DNA from: Campylorhamphus procurvoides
Taxonomy: Eukaryota > Chordata > Aves > Passeriformes > Dendrocolaptidae
DNA length: 64,000 nucleotides
Direction: 5' to 3'
Assembly: GCA_013396655.1 (NCBI GenBank)
Contig: WBMV01001910.1
Coordinates: 1,109,481 to 1,173,480 of the forward strand
Positions 11,301 through 24,300 of this stretch are shown piece by piece. A program made the position numbers and the translations under genes. A model generated the notes under the pieces. It searched no databases. It was not told the DNA's origin and saw only the letters and a list, made by a program, of their open reading frames with translations. The stretch's first letter is position 1; each line of letters opens with the position of its first letter.

Positions 11301-14300
11301 TATAAAAAGTGATTCAGAAATTTGTAGTTGCATGCTACCATTTTGTAACTGGCAAGTATTGTGGTTATCTGTTGTACTGCTGATATGAGCCTAAAAGTAT
11401 AGTTTGATGATTGCCAGTTAATTACATATCATAAATTAATCAGTAAACTTTTTCATCTTTATTTAAACCATATGAACTGATTTTTCTCTGTCATGTACTG
11501 CTCAACAAAAAAATTTCTCTACAGCACATCTTTTGAACCTTCAAACAAAAAAGCAGTTTCTATCTAAAGGAAGATTGTTATTACTTTATGTTTCAGTCAC
11601 TATGAATTCACATGGTTTTAAACTCCACATAATTCAGAAGCCTTTTTTCTTTTGAAATGAGTAAGAGGACAGAAAACTCCCTAAAGATTACCTTAAATTT
11701 AATTTCCTCCGCATTCAAAGCTCTGCTGGAGTATGAAAGCTCCTTTAGAATAAGATAATGGACATGCCTAATAAATAACCCCTAGTGATAGCAAAAGGAA
11801 GAAGACACAGGAAAGAGACTAAATTATTGCAAGGCCTGAAAGAGGGAAAAGAATTGACCTATTCTTGGACCACTCCTGAGGAATCTCAATGTGTTCTGCT
11901 CATTACAGGCACTGGTTACCCAAGCAACTATTGGGTAATAAATCTAGCAAATGTGCATAAGAATAGTTCCTAACAAATAAAAAGTTACCCTCTTACAACA
12001 GAGTAGTATGACTCACTCATTCCAAACTGATTTTTTAACTTATTTTCTTAGTGAAAGAAAACAGGCTGAAAATATGAGCCCAATTATGATGTTTTGAACT
12101 CATAATCAAGAATTACATACACTTGGCATTGAAAGAAAGGGCATTAACATGACAATAACTAAAACAACCTTTGTATGAAAGAAAATAAAATTTAGAATAA
12201 TTAAAAAAGCAGTACATTAAAGATACTGGCGCAGAATAATACTGGAAAAAACCTTCAGATAAACCAAAATTACAGCACAACCTTCAGAATGATGGCCTCA
12301 CAACAAGAATCAGGTATTTTCCTGAAATGCTACTCAAAGATCAAAAAATCAACATCCTGCTTCAAAACAGAGGTGAGGAAAGGCATCCAACAGGAAAATT
12401 TTTCTGGCTTTCATTCAAAAGTTTTCTTTGAGAGATAATGGCCCAATGGGTAGCTCAGCCTGCTTTACCTTCCAAGGTTCCTCCATATTACACAAGGCTT
12501 TCACAGTCAAGGAAATTAAAATTGATGATCAGATTAGAGATCTGATAAAACCCACTTTGAGAGTACAGAAATTTATTTTCTTCTTTTTATGAAATGAAAA
12601 GTCCCATTTAATCACAACTGCTCCTCCAAATCCTTAAATGCCACCTTTGCTGCAGGCAATAGTTGTGTCTGCCAGATAAAATGGTAAGCATTACAGGTCT
12701 GAACTTCTCTGGCTAAGGAGGATGCAGATCTATGGTCTGTCAACAAATGGGTGACTGATCTGACTCTGGGACTAGTCACTAGACTTGCACCAAAGATGCC
12801 CAACTCCTCTTGCATATGGCCTCAGGGGACTCCTACAATCCCAAAAACATTGAGGCACCTATCATTTAGGCCTGGCTCAGGTACTGGCTCGGACACATCC
12901 CCTTGGTTCCTGCCTTCCAATTAACTTTATCCAGACAGGCCTCTGACTGGCATGGAATAGATCTAAACAAGGGGAAGATATTTCCCTTGCTAAACTGACA
13001 GTAGAGTTCTCAGAATTACCTGTAAATAGGACTGAGGGATCAAAAAACCTCACCAGAACATAGCATTTTATCATATTCCCTAAAAGGCACAAAAAAGAGA
13101 ATTGGAAAGGAAAAACTTACAGTTTCAGGAATGTAACTTTCAACTAGGTCATAACAGGAATACAGTGAAACAGTTGGAGTGTAAGATCTTACTTCCTCCT
13201 CTTGAAAATATCCCAGTTTCTGTAGGTGGTTTCTAGATTTGGACAGCTTGTGTGACGGTGCTAAGTATTCACTGCCTTGAGTCCCCCTACAAACAGATAC
13301 TGACCTCTTAGTGAAGGCCCCACAAACACCCTGCAGTAAGTAAACCCATCGCAATCTCTGCGGTAGAGAGCTGAGAGCACTCGACCATCACACATCATCT
13401 TTTATCCACTGTAACTTCTTCAGGATGCCCAACTGCTGTCTTCATAGTGGTCAAAATAGCTCTGAATTGTGCTGTAATATTGGAAAGATCTAATATAGCC
13501 CTCAGTGTTATGTCTGCCAGCTGCCCCTTGGATGCTAGGAACGTGAATACTCTTTAAGGCTCTCAGTGCTTGAGGAAACTTGTAAGGAAGTCAAGTTTGT
13601 GCCATCTTAAATTACTGCATAGAAAGTAGAAATTACTGAAGAGATAGTCATATTTTTTGTTGAAAAAAAGCCCACAGTAGTTAGCACTCTTACTTGCAAA
13701 GCAGCCAGTGATTAACATTTCCTATCAAACAAATCCCATCATTTTACCCTATCTTTTGGCATCATATTTGTCTGCTGTTGCACATCACACTCTGGGGGTA
13801 CTACCACCACAAGCAAATCAGTGATAAGGTGGGCCTTGTCATAGCCACCATCTCTTTCACACCTTCAATCTTTATCAGCGATGTGACACACACCAGAATG
13901 ACACATTTTTAGCTGGCTTACCTCATCCCCATTGACTGCAAAGTCCCCAGTGCAATCCTTAGTCAACATAGTGTTAGATACCCAGAGATGACACTAAAAA
14001 CACAGTACTAGTGCACTGTCAGGGAACTGTGGCTGAAATCATTGGAGACAGTGTAAGGATGTCGTATCTCTGATAACTCTCAGCCAAGGAGAAAAAACAA
14101 AGCAACAAAACTTGAAGAAAGATTAAAAGGAATAGTCCTAACCATGCTGAAGTATAAGATTCTGTCCAGCACATCAAAAGGTCACTTTCAAATAGTATCA
14201 CAGTAGGTTTTTATGTTAGAGGACCTCGCCAACCGTGCAGTCAATGTCATGAAGCATGCTTGGGGCTGGTTTGGCAGGTGGACAGAAGAAGCTCTTGCTC

Positions 14301-17300
14301 CAAGACAATCTGAAAGGCACTTATGAGTGGGACCTTAGGAAAGGGAAAATGAGTATTTCCTGTGTTGTGTGCACCACAAGAGGAAGCACAGCAGGAGAGA
14401 CTGTGTGGCTCCAGCTGGAATGCCTGCCATACAGGCCAGGGGCATCCAGTGTTGGCCATAGACCTGTGCTGGTTCCTCTTCTGTACCTGTGCAAGCACCT
14501 GTGCCCCTCACCTTCCCCAGCCCCATGGGCACCTGGCTGTGCAACCCCCCCCCAGCCACATCATCCCCTCTCAGCTTCCCTTTAGGTCAAGAGCTAAAGC
14601 AGAACTGCTCTTGTGTTTCTTGGAGAAGCTCCAACCCTATCACCACAACTTTCCTTCAAGAATAGTCCTCAGTCACCAAGTCGTCAGTCTACATCTAGTT
14701 TATCCCGAGCTAACCTTCTCAACTTGAGCTGCTACTGACTGAGAAATATTGGGTTGGGAAAGAGAAGGATGTGAAGGAAAGATTTGCATGATTTTTTGAT
14801 CTATATATTGTATATATTTACCACGAGTCACTTAAGAGAAGACACAAGAACAAGACAGACAGTCTTCCAAAGCACTTGCAGATAAATCTGATAGTGATGG
14901 CACCCTTCCTTAACATAAAGGTAGTCATGCTTCTCAGGAGCTACTTCCACTTATCTCCAAGATCAAGGCTCAGTTAAAGTCATTTATGCCAGAGGAAAAG
15001 GTAGCAGTAGTTATAAAAGCAGTTCACGTTGTATATAGGTGGGAATACTATTTTTACTTTTTATTATTATCCTAAATAAAACACCAACACTAAAAAGAAT
15101 GATAATAGCCTGAAGCATGTCCTCAGAGATGGAGACTTCAAGAAAGAAACAGTGGACTAATGAATTCACTATGGACATTGTACTGTTGATATAGGACAAG
15201 GAGGAAGCAGGCATGGCTCTTTCAGAAATTGCTGACCAATGGATTTTGATTGAACATTTGGGCAAATGCATAGTGTAATTGAATGTACATGGCAACTAAA
15301 GAGGCTATGAAAGGAAAGAAAAAAAAATCCAGAACACCATCACCTTTGCTACTCCTTACAAAAAGCCCTCAGCCAGTTTCTAGTCTGAAGTGTGTCATGC
15401 CTACAGTGACATTTGTCCATGTTAATGCTACTTGAAGACCTGCAAGGGCATTAATGGTGGTGCTGACAATTCCTGTTAATCTCCATAGGCCTGGTGGCAG
15501 CTAACAATTTTCACAGCAAGGAAAGGAGTCAGCATGTTGTCATCCTGGATCTGTTTGCTTGGACTGGAATTACACAGCAAGAAAACCACTCTGGAGTGGG
15601 AAGGCTCTCTCTGCTAGAAACATTACCTCACTGAGTATCAAGTAAAGACAGATTGGACACAATATGAGAAAAATTGATCAATGATACATCTGTAGGACAC
15701 TTTCTACATAAAACAGAGATAACACCAAGCGTATGAGGAGTACGGTGCTACTTTGCTTCTCTGAACTAAAGATTTCTTGCTTTGTTTAAAAATACTAGAT
15801 CTGGGTACTGTCACATGAGCTCTCTGAAGGGGCATCCAGCTTATCTCAGCCTACAATGAGACTTTTCCTATTTTCTTGTAGGAGAGAAACAGAGATTGCA
15901 AGAGACAACAAAAGTGCATGCTCTACACTCCAACTCCCACCCATGGCTCAAAGCTGAGGACAGGGAAAGAAAGAAAAGAAAGCCAAGGCATTACTGTTGG
16001 TGATGTCTAGAGATAGTTTCTGTCCTTATGGGTCCACTTTACCACAGAGATCACAGAATCACAGAATTACTGAATTGTTAGGGTTGGAAGGGACCTCTGG
16101 AGATCATCTAGTCCAACCCCTCTGCCAAGGCAGGGTCACCTAGAACAGGTTACACAGGAACACATCCAGGTGGGTTTTGAACATCTCCAGAGAGGGACAC
16201 TCCATGGCCTCCCTGAGCAGCCTGTTCCAGTGCTCTGCCACCCTCAACATAAAGAAGATGAGTTGGAATTTCTCGTGTTTTAGTTTATAGCCATTGCTCC
16301 TCATTCTGTTGCTGGGCACCACCAAAAAGAGTCTGGCACCATCCTCCTGGCACTCACCTTTGAGATATTTAAATGAATTAATGAGATATCTCCTCTCAGT
16401 CTCTTCTTCTCTAGAGTAAATAGGCCCAGCTCCTGCAATCTCTCCTCATAAGAGAGATGTTCCAGACCCCTCATCATCTCTGTGGCCCTTCACTGGACCC
16501 TCTCCAGTAGCTTCTTGTCTTTCTTGAACTGAAGAGCCCAGAACTGGACAAAGCACTCCAGACATGGCCTCATTAGGGCCAAGTAGAGGGGCAGGATCCC
16601 CTGCTGGCCACACTCTTCCTGATGTACCCCAGGATACCATGGGTCCTCCTGCCCACAAGGGCACACTGCCAGCTCATGGTCAACTTGTCATCCATCAAGA
16701 CTCCCAGGTCCTTCTCAGTAGAACTGCACTCTAGTGGGTCAGTCCCAGTCTATACTGGTACCTGGGTTTATTCCTCCCCAGATGCAGTACCCTACTCCTG
16801 CCCTTCAAGAATCTCAGGTTAATAAGATCCAAAGTCAGTTCTTGTGTAGTCTTTTCCACTTCAAAAGCAGGGCTGTATTTTGAATTATCCATATTCAAAA
16901 CAGCCAAATTCCACAGAGGGATGGAAAAAAAACCCAAACAGACCGTTCTTCATACAACTTTTTACTGTTGACATCTCCTTTCCTGAAGATCAGAATTTTC
17001 TTTAGGCAGTCCTGGGAACTGAATGAAATCACTGATTCACTAGTATTTTTTTCCAAATGAAATACTAAATTTGTCCTCAAAGAAGTCTACAGCAAGAAGG
17101 TCCAATTCAGCCCCTGAGCTCACTGGAATGTCAAACTGTCTCTATATAGGACTCCCAACACCCAGGATATCACCCAGGTACCAATGACCACGGGCCTGGA
17201 TTTGCCTGGCAGCACAATCAGACCTCTGCAGTCTTAATTGTAGCATATCTTGCAATCACCAAAAGAAAGAAAAAACACAGATCCATCTAAAAAAATATCA

Positions 17301-18320
17301 AATGTGGTTTACCAGGTAACATAGACCAGGTGCAAGAAGGGTTCATCCTTTAAAAGTACACAGGTATGTACAAACATCAAAAGATATTTGTTTGTTATTG
17401 TACTTTTTGTAATGTAAGTATCACACTGGGAAAATAAATGAGATTTCCACAACAGCTTAACAAATACTCACAAAAAATAAGGAAATATCTTTTCCAGAAC
17501 TACCATAAGATCCTGCACCTAGCTTTTAATAGTTGGAGCCTCTAAGCTATGCGAGAAAATACTACTCAAAGAGGCTTTCTAAGAAAAATGATTAATGAGG
17601 TTTCACTGACAGGTCTTTTTTTAAAAAAATTATGCTAGTTACATGCCTCTAATGAGTGTTTGTCTGAGAGCTCAGTATGTTATATTTAAGAATTTCTTTT
17701 TTCACTATATGAATGCAATTACCTCAGAGAAAACTCGTGGTTTTGGCAGTATCTAGACTTCTAAAGTTAAAAGAACAACAAAAGAGGAATGGGCACCATG
17801 TTTACGTGAACCTGACTGCATATAAAAGAAAACAAGATTGCTGCTGCTATGTTTTCTCACAGAGTGCTAAATTAGCATTATGTCATGGGAGAACTAAGCT
17901 TTCTCTAATCCTTATTACTAAACTCCAGAGAGACCTACACAGTAACCAGAAGGAAAGAAGAGACCCAGCAGAGAGAAAATAATGCAGTGAAATGATGCAA
18001 CTAAGAAGTAAGAGAAAAGAGCAGAAAGTTAATACTTAAAATCCAGCCCACAGGGGTGCTCAGTACTCTGTAAATAGAGAGCCTAGCACTCATGATATTC
18101 ACTGAAAGTATCATCTCCAGCTTATAAAGCAATACTGCACAGCTTTTCCTCAAATAATTGCATTACTTCTTACACTTTTTAAAATCAGTTTGTGACATGT
18201 TGTCTCACCTGAACCTGACCCAGAAGAATAATCATCATCATCAATTGGATAGACGCCTGATGCTTCTTCAACAGAGCTGTTGTCAAGGTATAAATCTTTA
18301 TCAGAGGTCAAATCTGTTCT
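8146..18320 (-). CDS. SDC2: Syndecan-2, coding exons 2-5 (5'-partial; exon 1 outside window)
   Basis: The coding sequence joins 18320-18209, 10598-10465, 9665-9530 and 8309-8146 on the minus strand. It totals 546 nt, or 181 codons plus TAA, and the exon phases are compatible throughout. Syndecan-2 is a type I membrane heparan sulfate proteoglycan. It binds growth factors and matrix proteins at the cell surface and signals through a short cytoplasmic tail. The translation shows the family order: an acidic Ser-Gly glycosaminoglycan region, a Thr/Pro-rich spacer, a juxtamembrane stretch with TEKHS and RTEVLA, a transmembrane helix with a GxxxG motif (GGVIG), the C1 motif [10 protein letters not shown], a variable region, and the C2 PDZ ligand EFYA. 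The motifs GERKP and AAYQKAPTK mark it as syndecan-2 and not syndecan-1, -3 or -4. Mammalian syndecan-2 has 201 residues, so only about 20, the signal peptide of exon 1, are missing. The identity is seen in the sequence; function is known from the family. Confidence 0.97.
8310..9529 (-). other. SDC2 intron 4
   Basis: This is 1,220 bp between a GTGAGG donor and a TTACAG acceptor. It separates the ectodomain from the transmembrane and cytoplasmic exon. It contains an imperfect 19-21-bp tandem duplication at 9054-9097 and otherwise no recognisable element. The short open frames on either strand do not resemble proteins. Confidence 0.93.
9054..9097. repeat. Imperfect tandem duplication, about 20 bp, in SDC2 intron 4
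   Basis: TATCTATACCCTAACAGCT at 9054-9072 is repeated as TATCTATACCACCTAACAGC(T) at 9077-9097 with a 2-bp insertion. It looks like a local slippage duplication. Confidence 0.75.
9530..9665 (-). CDS. SDC2: SDC2 exon 4: membrane-proximal ectodomain
   Basis: This 136-nt exon encodes 45 residues plus one base. It begins [20 protein letters not shown] and ends FQRTEVLA. The acceptor is TGTGCCACAG and the donor is GGCAG|GTGAGG. The last base pairs with exon 5 to make the second Ala of [25 protein letters not shown] is the conserved juxtamembrane segment found in syndecans, where shedding proteases cut. Where the human protein has Lys-Arg just before TEVLA, this copy has Gln-Arg (codon CAG at 9551-9549). 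The middle of the exon ([10 protein letters not shown]) is poorly conserved, as expected for this part of the family. Confidence 0.97.
9666..10464 (-). other. SDC2 intron 3
   Basis: This is 799 bp between the GTACCT donor and the GCCACAG acceptor. It is AT-rich with no transposon recognised. A perfect 15-bp duplication lies at 10328-10357. Confidence 0.93.
10328..10357. repeat. Perfect 15-bp tandem duplication in SDC2 intron 3
   Basis: ATTACTAATAAGTAA occurs twice head to tail (10328-10342 and 10343-10357) with no mismatch, which suggests a recent event. It is about 110 bp downstream of exon 3. Confidence 0.9.
10465..10598 (-). CDS. SDC2: SDC2 exon 3: acidic and Thr/Pro-rich ectodomain spacer
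   Basis: This 134-nt exon completes the split Gly codon and then encodes 44 residues, ending in phase 0 with VPAQTK. The acceptor is TTTTGTCTCCAG and the donor is AAG|GTACCT. The peptide starts AEEEEDSAA, continues with [12 protein letters not shown], and is rich in Thr, Ser, Pro and Lys. Syndecan ectodomains diverge quickly here, but TTSR, LPK, ETTT and PAQTK line up with the mammalian protein. The segment is expected to be extended, disordered and possibly O-glycosylated. A perfect 15-bp tandem duplication lies about 110 bp into the downstream intron. Confidence 0.96.
10599..18208 (-). other. SDC2 intron 2
   Basis: This is 7,610 bp between the GTGAGA donor and the TCTCCAG acceptor. It holds a roughly 770-bp CR1 fragment at 16050-16822 and a GC-rich patch at about 10930-11240. 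A second, weaker GC-rich stretch lies at about 14400-14580, including a run of C near 14545. The remainder is AT-rich unique-looking DNA. No exon-like conserved peptide is seen. Confidence 0.92.
16050..16822 (-). mobile_element. CR1 LINE, 3' part of ORF2 plus 3' UTR, decayed
   Basis: On the minus strand this reads as the last roughly 770 bp of an avian CR1 element, in the same orientation as SDC2. Near 16560-16440 is the stretch corresponding to GTCCAGTTCTGGGCTC and GGTCCAGTGAAGGGCC. At 16325-16140 an open piece encodes residues such as [20 protein letters not shown], the typical C-terminus of CR1 ORF2. The element ends in the conserved tail (GATCTCCAGAGGTCCC, TTCCAACCC) and an ATTCTGTG repeat. 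Stops and frameshifts break the reading frame, so it is inactive and 5'-truncated. The subfamily is not assigned. Confidence 0.9.
18209..18320 (-). CDS. SDC2: SDC2 exon 2: glycosaminoglycan-attachment region
   Basis: This 112-nt exon encodes 37 residues plus the first base of a Gly codon. It starts in phase 0 with [13 protein letters not shown] after an acceptor preceded by a pyrimidine-rich tract ending TTTTCCAG. It ends TTCAG|GTGAGA, a good donor. Seen in order: an N-glycosylation sequon in DNSS, a Ser-Gly in EEASG, an acidic run (YPIDDDDY), then SSGSGSG. Acidic residues next to Ser-Gly repeats are the known signal for xylosyltransferase priming of heparan sulfate chains. This is the first exon after the signal peptide exon, so it forms the N-terminus of the mature ectodomain. 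The SG cluster has one more Ser-Gly dipeptide than I recall for the human protein. Confidence 0.97.
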
Positions 18321-21300
18321 CTGGAAAACAGATAAGAGGGAATGGTTAAAAAGATAATAGTTCTCCAGTACAGCAGTCTCTTTATCTTCACTCTTAGTTG
18401 TTAACTTGTTGATGGCACGCCGAAGTTTATACTTTGAATTTATGCCACACATTCATCTAAGTCATTACAGAAATTTGTAAAAATTACAGCATAAAAAAAA
18501 AAATCCAAGGCCGCACAATGAAAACCAACTTCATCTCATTAAATGCATGAATGAATAAAGAGGATTTGCAAATATACTCTGCAGAGCTTTTGTAACAAGA
18601 AAGCAGCAAATCCCAGGACTGAAGTCCTCTGTCAAGATATCAAATATGCAAATCTATAGGCTGTCATATGAAGTCTTTTCATTTGATCTCAAATGGGAAG
18701 GAACAAAAGCATGTATCAAAAACTATCTCAGAGGTTAATTGAGCCATATTTCATTAAATTCTTTAGAAATTAGAACAAACAACTGAATACAAGTATTTCT
18801 AAGACAGTGGTATTGATTAAGGATTATGCTATTTCCAGCCAGACCAGACAGCATGATGCTCCAATTCCTAAATGAACACATCTCTCACAGCTTCAATAGG
18901 CTAAAACTTTGGTTTCTTTTAACTGTCGCCAGATTTTTATGTCTGCAAGCATTTCCCCACTGCAGAGAAATTCTGCTCAAATGAGCTGAAAATAGAACAA
19001 GGTATCAATCATCTTTTAAACTGAAAATTCAGGCTTCAAAATACTAGAAACTGTCTTCCTCCACAGCAGCTTGCACTTTGCCAGCAGAGAACAAACTTCC
19101 TTATGAGAGCCATGTATCTCTGATGACTGAGAAGGTACCTGCCACTATTACTGCTATTACTCTGACTAGCATTTCTGTGAACGCCTGTTTGTCATGACTT
19201 GTTGCAGAAAGTATGACACTTCCAAATGGACTTTTAAGTTAAAAAAATCCCAAATACCAAAATTCTATACCAAAAATGCATCTATTCTGTATCTCATATA
19301 AGCACCCAAACCTGCTGCTCTGAGTCCCAAAAGTTTCCATCTCACTTATTACTGCATAGTATGGACTGCCCATTTTATTCTACTCAACATCCACTGCAGC
19401 TTTTCTAAAGGGGTCCCAAGCTGTGAACTCCTGTATGCAAAGACTCATATCTGACTTTCCAAGGTAACTTTTTTCCCCAAAGGTCTAAAAAATGCTGTTG
19501 AAAACATTTGTGGCTTCTTTTTAGTAAGTTTTTGGCAACAGATTCCTGTTTTAAGCTTCTTCACAGCAAAAAAATGCTCTTCAATTTTATCTATGATAAA
19601 AAAATTATTCATGGGAAGTAGAAAGGCCATCCTGATTATCAGTGTATTTCAGAGTAAAAGCTCTTTGCACCAGGGGTACCTTATGTTTCTCTGGACAGCT
19701 CTAAACTAAAACAATGTTACCCTGGGTTTCTTCTACAGAGGAAAAGAAAAACAACATAATACTTGGTCAAAGTCTCCTCTTCCTATGGCTGCTTTTACCT
19801 GTGGGATATGTTGGGGGGGGGGAGGGGGGAAGCCCTCTTTTTAAGATAAGTTTACAAAAGGCCTGCCCTCATCTCATCTGCTGCTGTTAGTTCACATGGT
19901 CTGCCTGGAACTGGCTGCAGTCCAAAGGAAAAATTCAAGATGATGATGCCTGGTCACCATCAAATGACTTAATTCCTTTAAAAGATGTCTCCCAAGGAAG
20001 TCATGATGTACCTTGGTAGGTGTGTGGGTGGTATTGTAATTAAGACACAGCTGAGACTGTTTCCGTATAGGAAAACAACTCCCTGTCACAGGACAAATAT
20101 CCTGCTTTTGATCCAGCTGCCACAATGGACCAAGCCACTTCACCCAGCTTTACTTTCAGACACAATCATGGTACAAAACAGACTCCTCAGTATCAGGCAG
20201 GAAAAAACAAAACATTTTTAAAAGGAAATGCATGTGGCTGACCATGAGTACAGAAAAGCCATACAATATTCAAAAGATATCACAGGCAGTAAATGTTACC
20301 CAATGCCAAGTTGGGAAAAAAAAATTTGAAGACCTACATGCAGGAATTTCCTAACAATGGAAATTCTCTTTGGCAAGAGGTGAGAAACAGCCTGAGTTTG
20401 CAAAAGTTAGTGAATGAAAACCAGTCTTCATGGGAACATAAGCATCACACATCCATGCCAGAATTTTTTGCATTAAATAAAAATATGAATTTACCAATCA
20501 ATTTATTCCCTGGACCATTTCCCACTTCTGTCTATATCAGAAGCAAACCTAGCAGAATTCAAAAACCAAATAAAACCTCCAATCGCTCCTCCTCCCCCCT
20601 CAATACAAGTGATCCTGTTTTCTTGCTTTTTCCAGCCTCACAGAACTCAAAGAGGACAGAAATTAATCCTGACAGTTCCTGTAACAATTCCTGTAAGACA
20701 TCTGAGTGAATAACCCAACCTAGCCCAAGCTGCAAGTGCCTGGTCAGCCAGGCTCCCCACCATCATATTCACTCCCTTTCTTTCCATGAATTATGGCTCT
20801 TCAGCTGCCAAAAGCTTTTATTTCTCACCATGCTGAGATGTTCTCAGGATTTAAACCAGCTGAAAATAGAGGAACAGAAATGGAAGAAAAGCCTTGGTAG
20901 CTTTCAGCAGCAATTTGAGCATCCATTCTATTTTATTCTGGGGATGCAAAGGATACAATGTGAAACATTATTTAATGTCTCGTACTGTGGATGGCACAAC
21001 TCCATTGGAGTGAGAAGACTATTCCCCACAGTCTTATGGAATCAGCACAATATTTACTGTGGGGAGAAATACATGGTGCAGTGGAGTCCAAATGCATCCA
21101 GATCAGACATCAAGTTCCATCTGAGGAAGATGCTTTGCAGCCTCTCTAGCCAGAGCCCCTTGCCTCAGCCCATTTGCAGTACAAATCATTCTCATGTGGC
21201 GGACCTCAGGAAGGACACAAGCATCCTCTCAAAGTAAAGGCACAAAGAAGCATACTGTAGCTTAAAAATCCCCAAATATCTGCACAGATAAATGCATTCT

Positions 21301-24300
21301 CTGCACTGTCCCCAAACAGACTCTCTTTGCAAGCTGGTGAGTAGACTGTGGATAGCTACATCTATACCTACAGCTTGCACCTTTCATCCCAGTTACTTAG
21401 AAGCACATAGCTGCCTTAGGCCACTTGGGATGAAAACTGCCTTGAGGCTCAGAATAAAAAGCAAAGTCCAACATTAAACAAAAAATGCACAGCCATTCAA
21501 AATAATTCTGTGAAGATTAAGCTTAGAAAAATGAGAGATGATTTATGAAAATAAAAGAATATTTCATGGTGCTTTAGTGAGTATCAAGCACTGAAACCAT
21601 GCTTTGTGATTTTATGCTATGTAAAAATAAATTTAATATTTGCTCTAGAAATGTTTTCTTGATTGTCAGCTGGGAAACCATGGGGGCCCATGGACTACTT
21701 CCAGGATGTTCACAAAAGAAAAGTTGGGAAAACAAGTCTGATGTCAGTAGGCTTGGACAGAGAAAGGTCTGTACTAGAACTTTAACATGTTTAGGAGGAA
21801 AAATAAAAAAGTTTGCAAATTCTAGCTTCATGAAAGAACTTTTAGTTATTATGAGGGCCCAATATTTAAGGGACTCTTTCCTATAGCTAAAAATTGAAAT
21901 CAGAGCCCTCATGTCACTTTTACATAACAGCCTTATTTTCAGACCTATTAGAATGGCAGGAACACCAGGCAAGGATGCCTCTGCTATCAGTCCTTTAATC
22001 TGGCCCTGAAGCCACAAAAACTGCTTGTTACCTCTTGACAGAGATTGCATTCTTGTCCATCATTGTTATCCCACTTATGTTTTTATTCCAAGAATATAAT
22101 GCTGCAAAATCCTGTGACCTAAATACTTCACATGCTACATACCAATGATCACTGAGTCCTGTCTGGTTATTGACTCCACTGGCATAAATCTAAATCTCAT
22201 GGATGTAGTGTAGATTAGCACCCATTAAGTACTAGATAAAGGACACTTTCATACCAGTAATACATTGAATTTGAAATTTCAAAGTATTTATTTTACTGAA
22301 GCTTACATTTAAAATAATTTTTAATTTAACGAACTTAGATAATCCAGGACATATTAAAAAAAAAAACAACAAAAAAAGCAAACCCCAAACCTCACTTTAA
22401 CACTAAGTAAGAGAGGAAACTAAGCAAAAAAGGTTTTCCTTTCTCATCATCTCATGAAAGGCATAGATCATTCATCAAAATTACAATGGGAAAAAAATGA
22501 GAAACAATCATCGGAGAACATGCGAATGGATGGCACATTTTGTTTAAAAAAAAGTACAAAGCGCCCTGTCACAGCCATTCCCTTTTTCAGTGCTGCTGTT
22601 ACTGTCAGTCCTCTCATTCTGGGGGGGTGATTTAGGAGTAAGACATTACAGACTTTTATGCCATGTGGATGAAGTCAAGAAAGCTGGTGAGAGGAACAAT
22701 GAAAAAGTAATGTCTACCATGGCTGTTTGAAACTCAGACACAAGCAATGAGAAGCTGACATGGAAGAAAACATTTTATTATTTGCAATGCACTCAAATTT
22801 TTATTCTCTGCCTTTTTGGGGTATATGTATGGGACAGAGAATTTGAAGTTTGCAGCTGGATTACTAATGATACACTGCCTCCCTTTTTCCCCAGATGGAA
22901 TTCTTTTAGATGTAACCTGTTTATTATGCATGGAAACAGACACTAATATTTAAAAAGTGATGTTATATTACAAATATCTAAGCCAGGAGTCTCTGAAAAT
23001 TTGCAAGCATTACAGCTGTTGATTAGTCAGAGATCTTACACATAAGAAGGTCAAACAAAACAGATTTTCCTCTTCTATTAATACATAGTGCAGTTCCATA
23101 CATGCTTGTGTAAAAGCATGCGCAGCTGGTGAGTCTGAGTTCACTAGAGTGATGTATTTTTCATATACACTACATTTTTTCAAAGCTAACTATTTGAATG
23201 CATTCACCTAAAGCCTGAGGGCCGTTGCAGAGGTTCCCAATGAAGGCTAGAGAAAAGGCAGTTGTGTGAAGAAGCTGTATTTCCCTTTAGGCTTCCTGCA
23301 AAAGGCACTATGATCTGCCACCCAACAGGAGTCAGTCCTTACAGACCTCAGCACTGCTGACCTCGAAGCTGGCAGGTGTCTTTCTATCATTATTTGCCAT
23401 TTCTTTGCTTGCTGTCATCACACCAGGAAAGTGGTCTAACAAGGTGAGACTGTCCCATTAAGAGTTTGTGAACCTTGTCCAGGAATCAGAGTCACGATTT
23501 AACCAAAAAAACTGAAATGCAAAACTTTCAAGTCAGATTTCCACCTCAAAGCACCAGGTTTTCCCTCAGAAACATGCCAATCAGAAGAGAATCCACTTTC
23601 CCTTTTTTACCATGTTACTCCTTCTCAAAGATGAGCCTCTGCCAGCTCCTTCAGTCTGCAATTCCCTATGCTACCCACATGTACCCAGCTACAAACATGC
23701 AATTTTGAAGGAGGATTTTATGTTAGGAGGCATGTTTACCACTAATTGTGTTTAATGCCTGCCTTTCCTTTCCCTGATACGCCCTACAGCTGGGCACAGA
23801 AGAAAAGGAGAGAAGTAGTTCCCATTCTTTCCTTTCAAGGTGATGTTGGCCCTTTTAAGAATGCACAGAACTAACTCCTCCCAGCAAACCCCACCTCAGC
23901 GCACTATGCCACCCACGGTGGGGTCTTCTGCAAAAGTGGTGGTGGGAGGTACAGTGGTGGGAAGTTCTGGGATTTTCTGAGAAATAAGACAGTAATAATT
24001 GGTGATATTGTTTAAGCACAACACTCTATGGACCCCCCATTTTCTTCCTTGGAGAAACCACAGTGACTGCACAATGGTGATGCAAGTGGAATGGGTACTG
24101 GCCACAGGGAAGCTGCTGTGCACCACAGCCTGGGCAACTCGGATCACAGCAAAAATATTATTTCTGTAACAACAGGTCCCAGATTGAATTTTCCAAGTTT
24201 GAAAATAAGAGTTTCATACAGAAGCCAATATCTGCATTGCTCATTTCCCCCAAATAATTTTGACAGAGTTACCATCTCCCAGTGTTACCTTAGAATGGCT

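Noticed and set aside
10712..11312. Overlapping frames on both strands at a GC-rich block
   Set aside because: GC-rich sequence has few stops by composition; frames are open in several phases at once and none resembles a protein.
16140..16325. Minus-strand frame with HWNRLLRE, a possible gene
   Set aside because: It is the C-terminal end of CR1 ORF2 in a truncated, broken element, not a host gene.
20293..21237. Two adjacent plus-strand frames (138 and 135 codons)
   Set aside because: They are separated by stops, antisense to SDC2 and without recognisable motifs.
21574..22050. 158-codon minus-strand frame in intron 1
   Set aside because: No domain, no splice context and no family resemblance; consistent with a chance frame.
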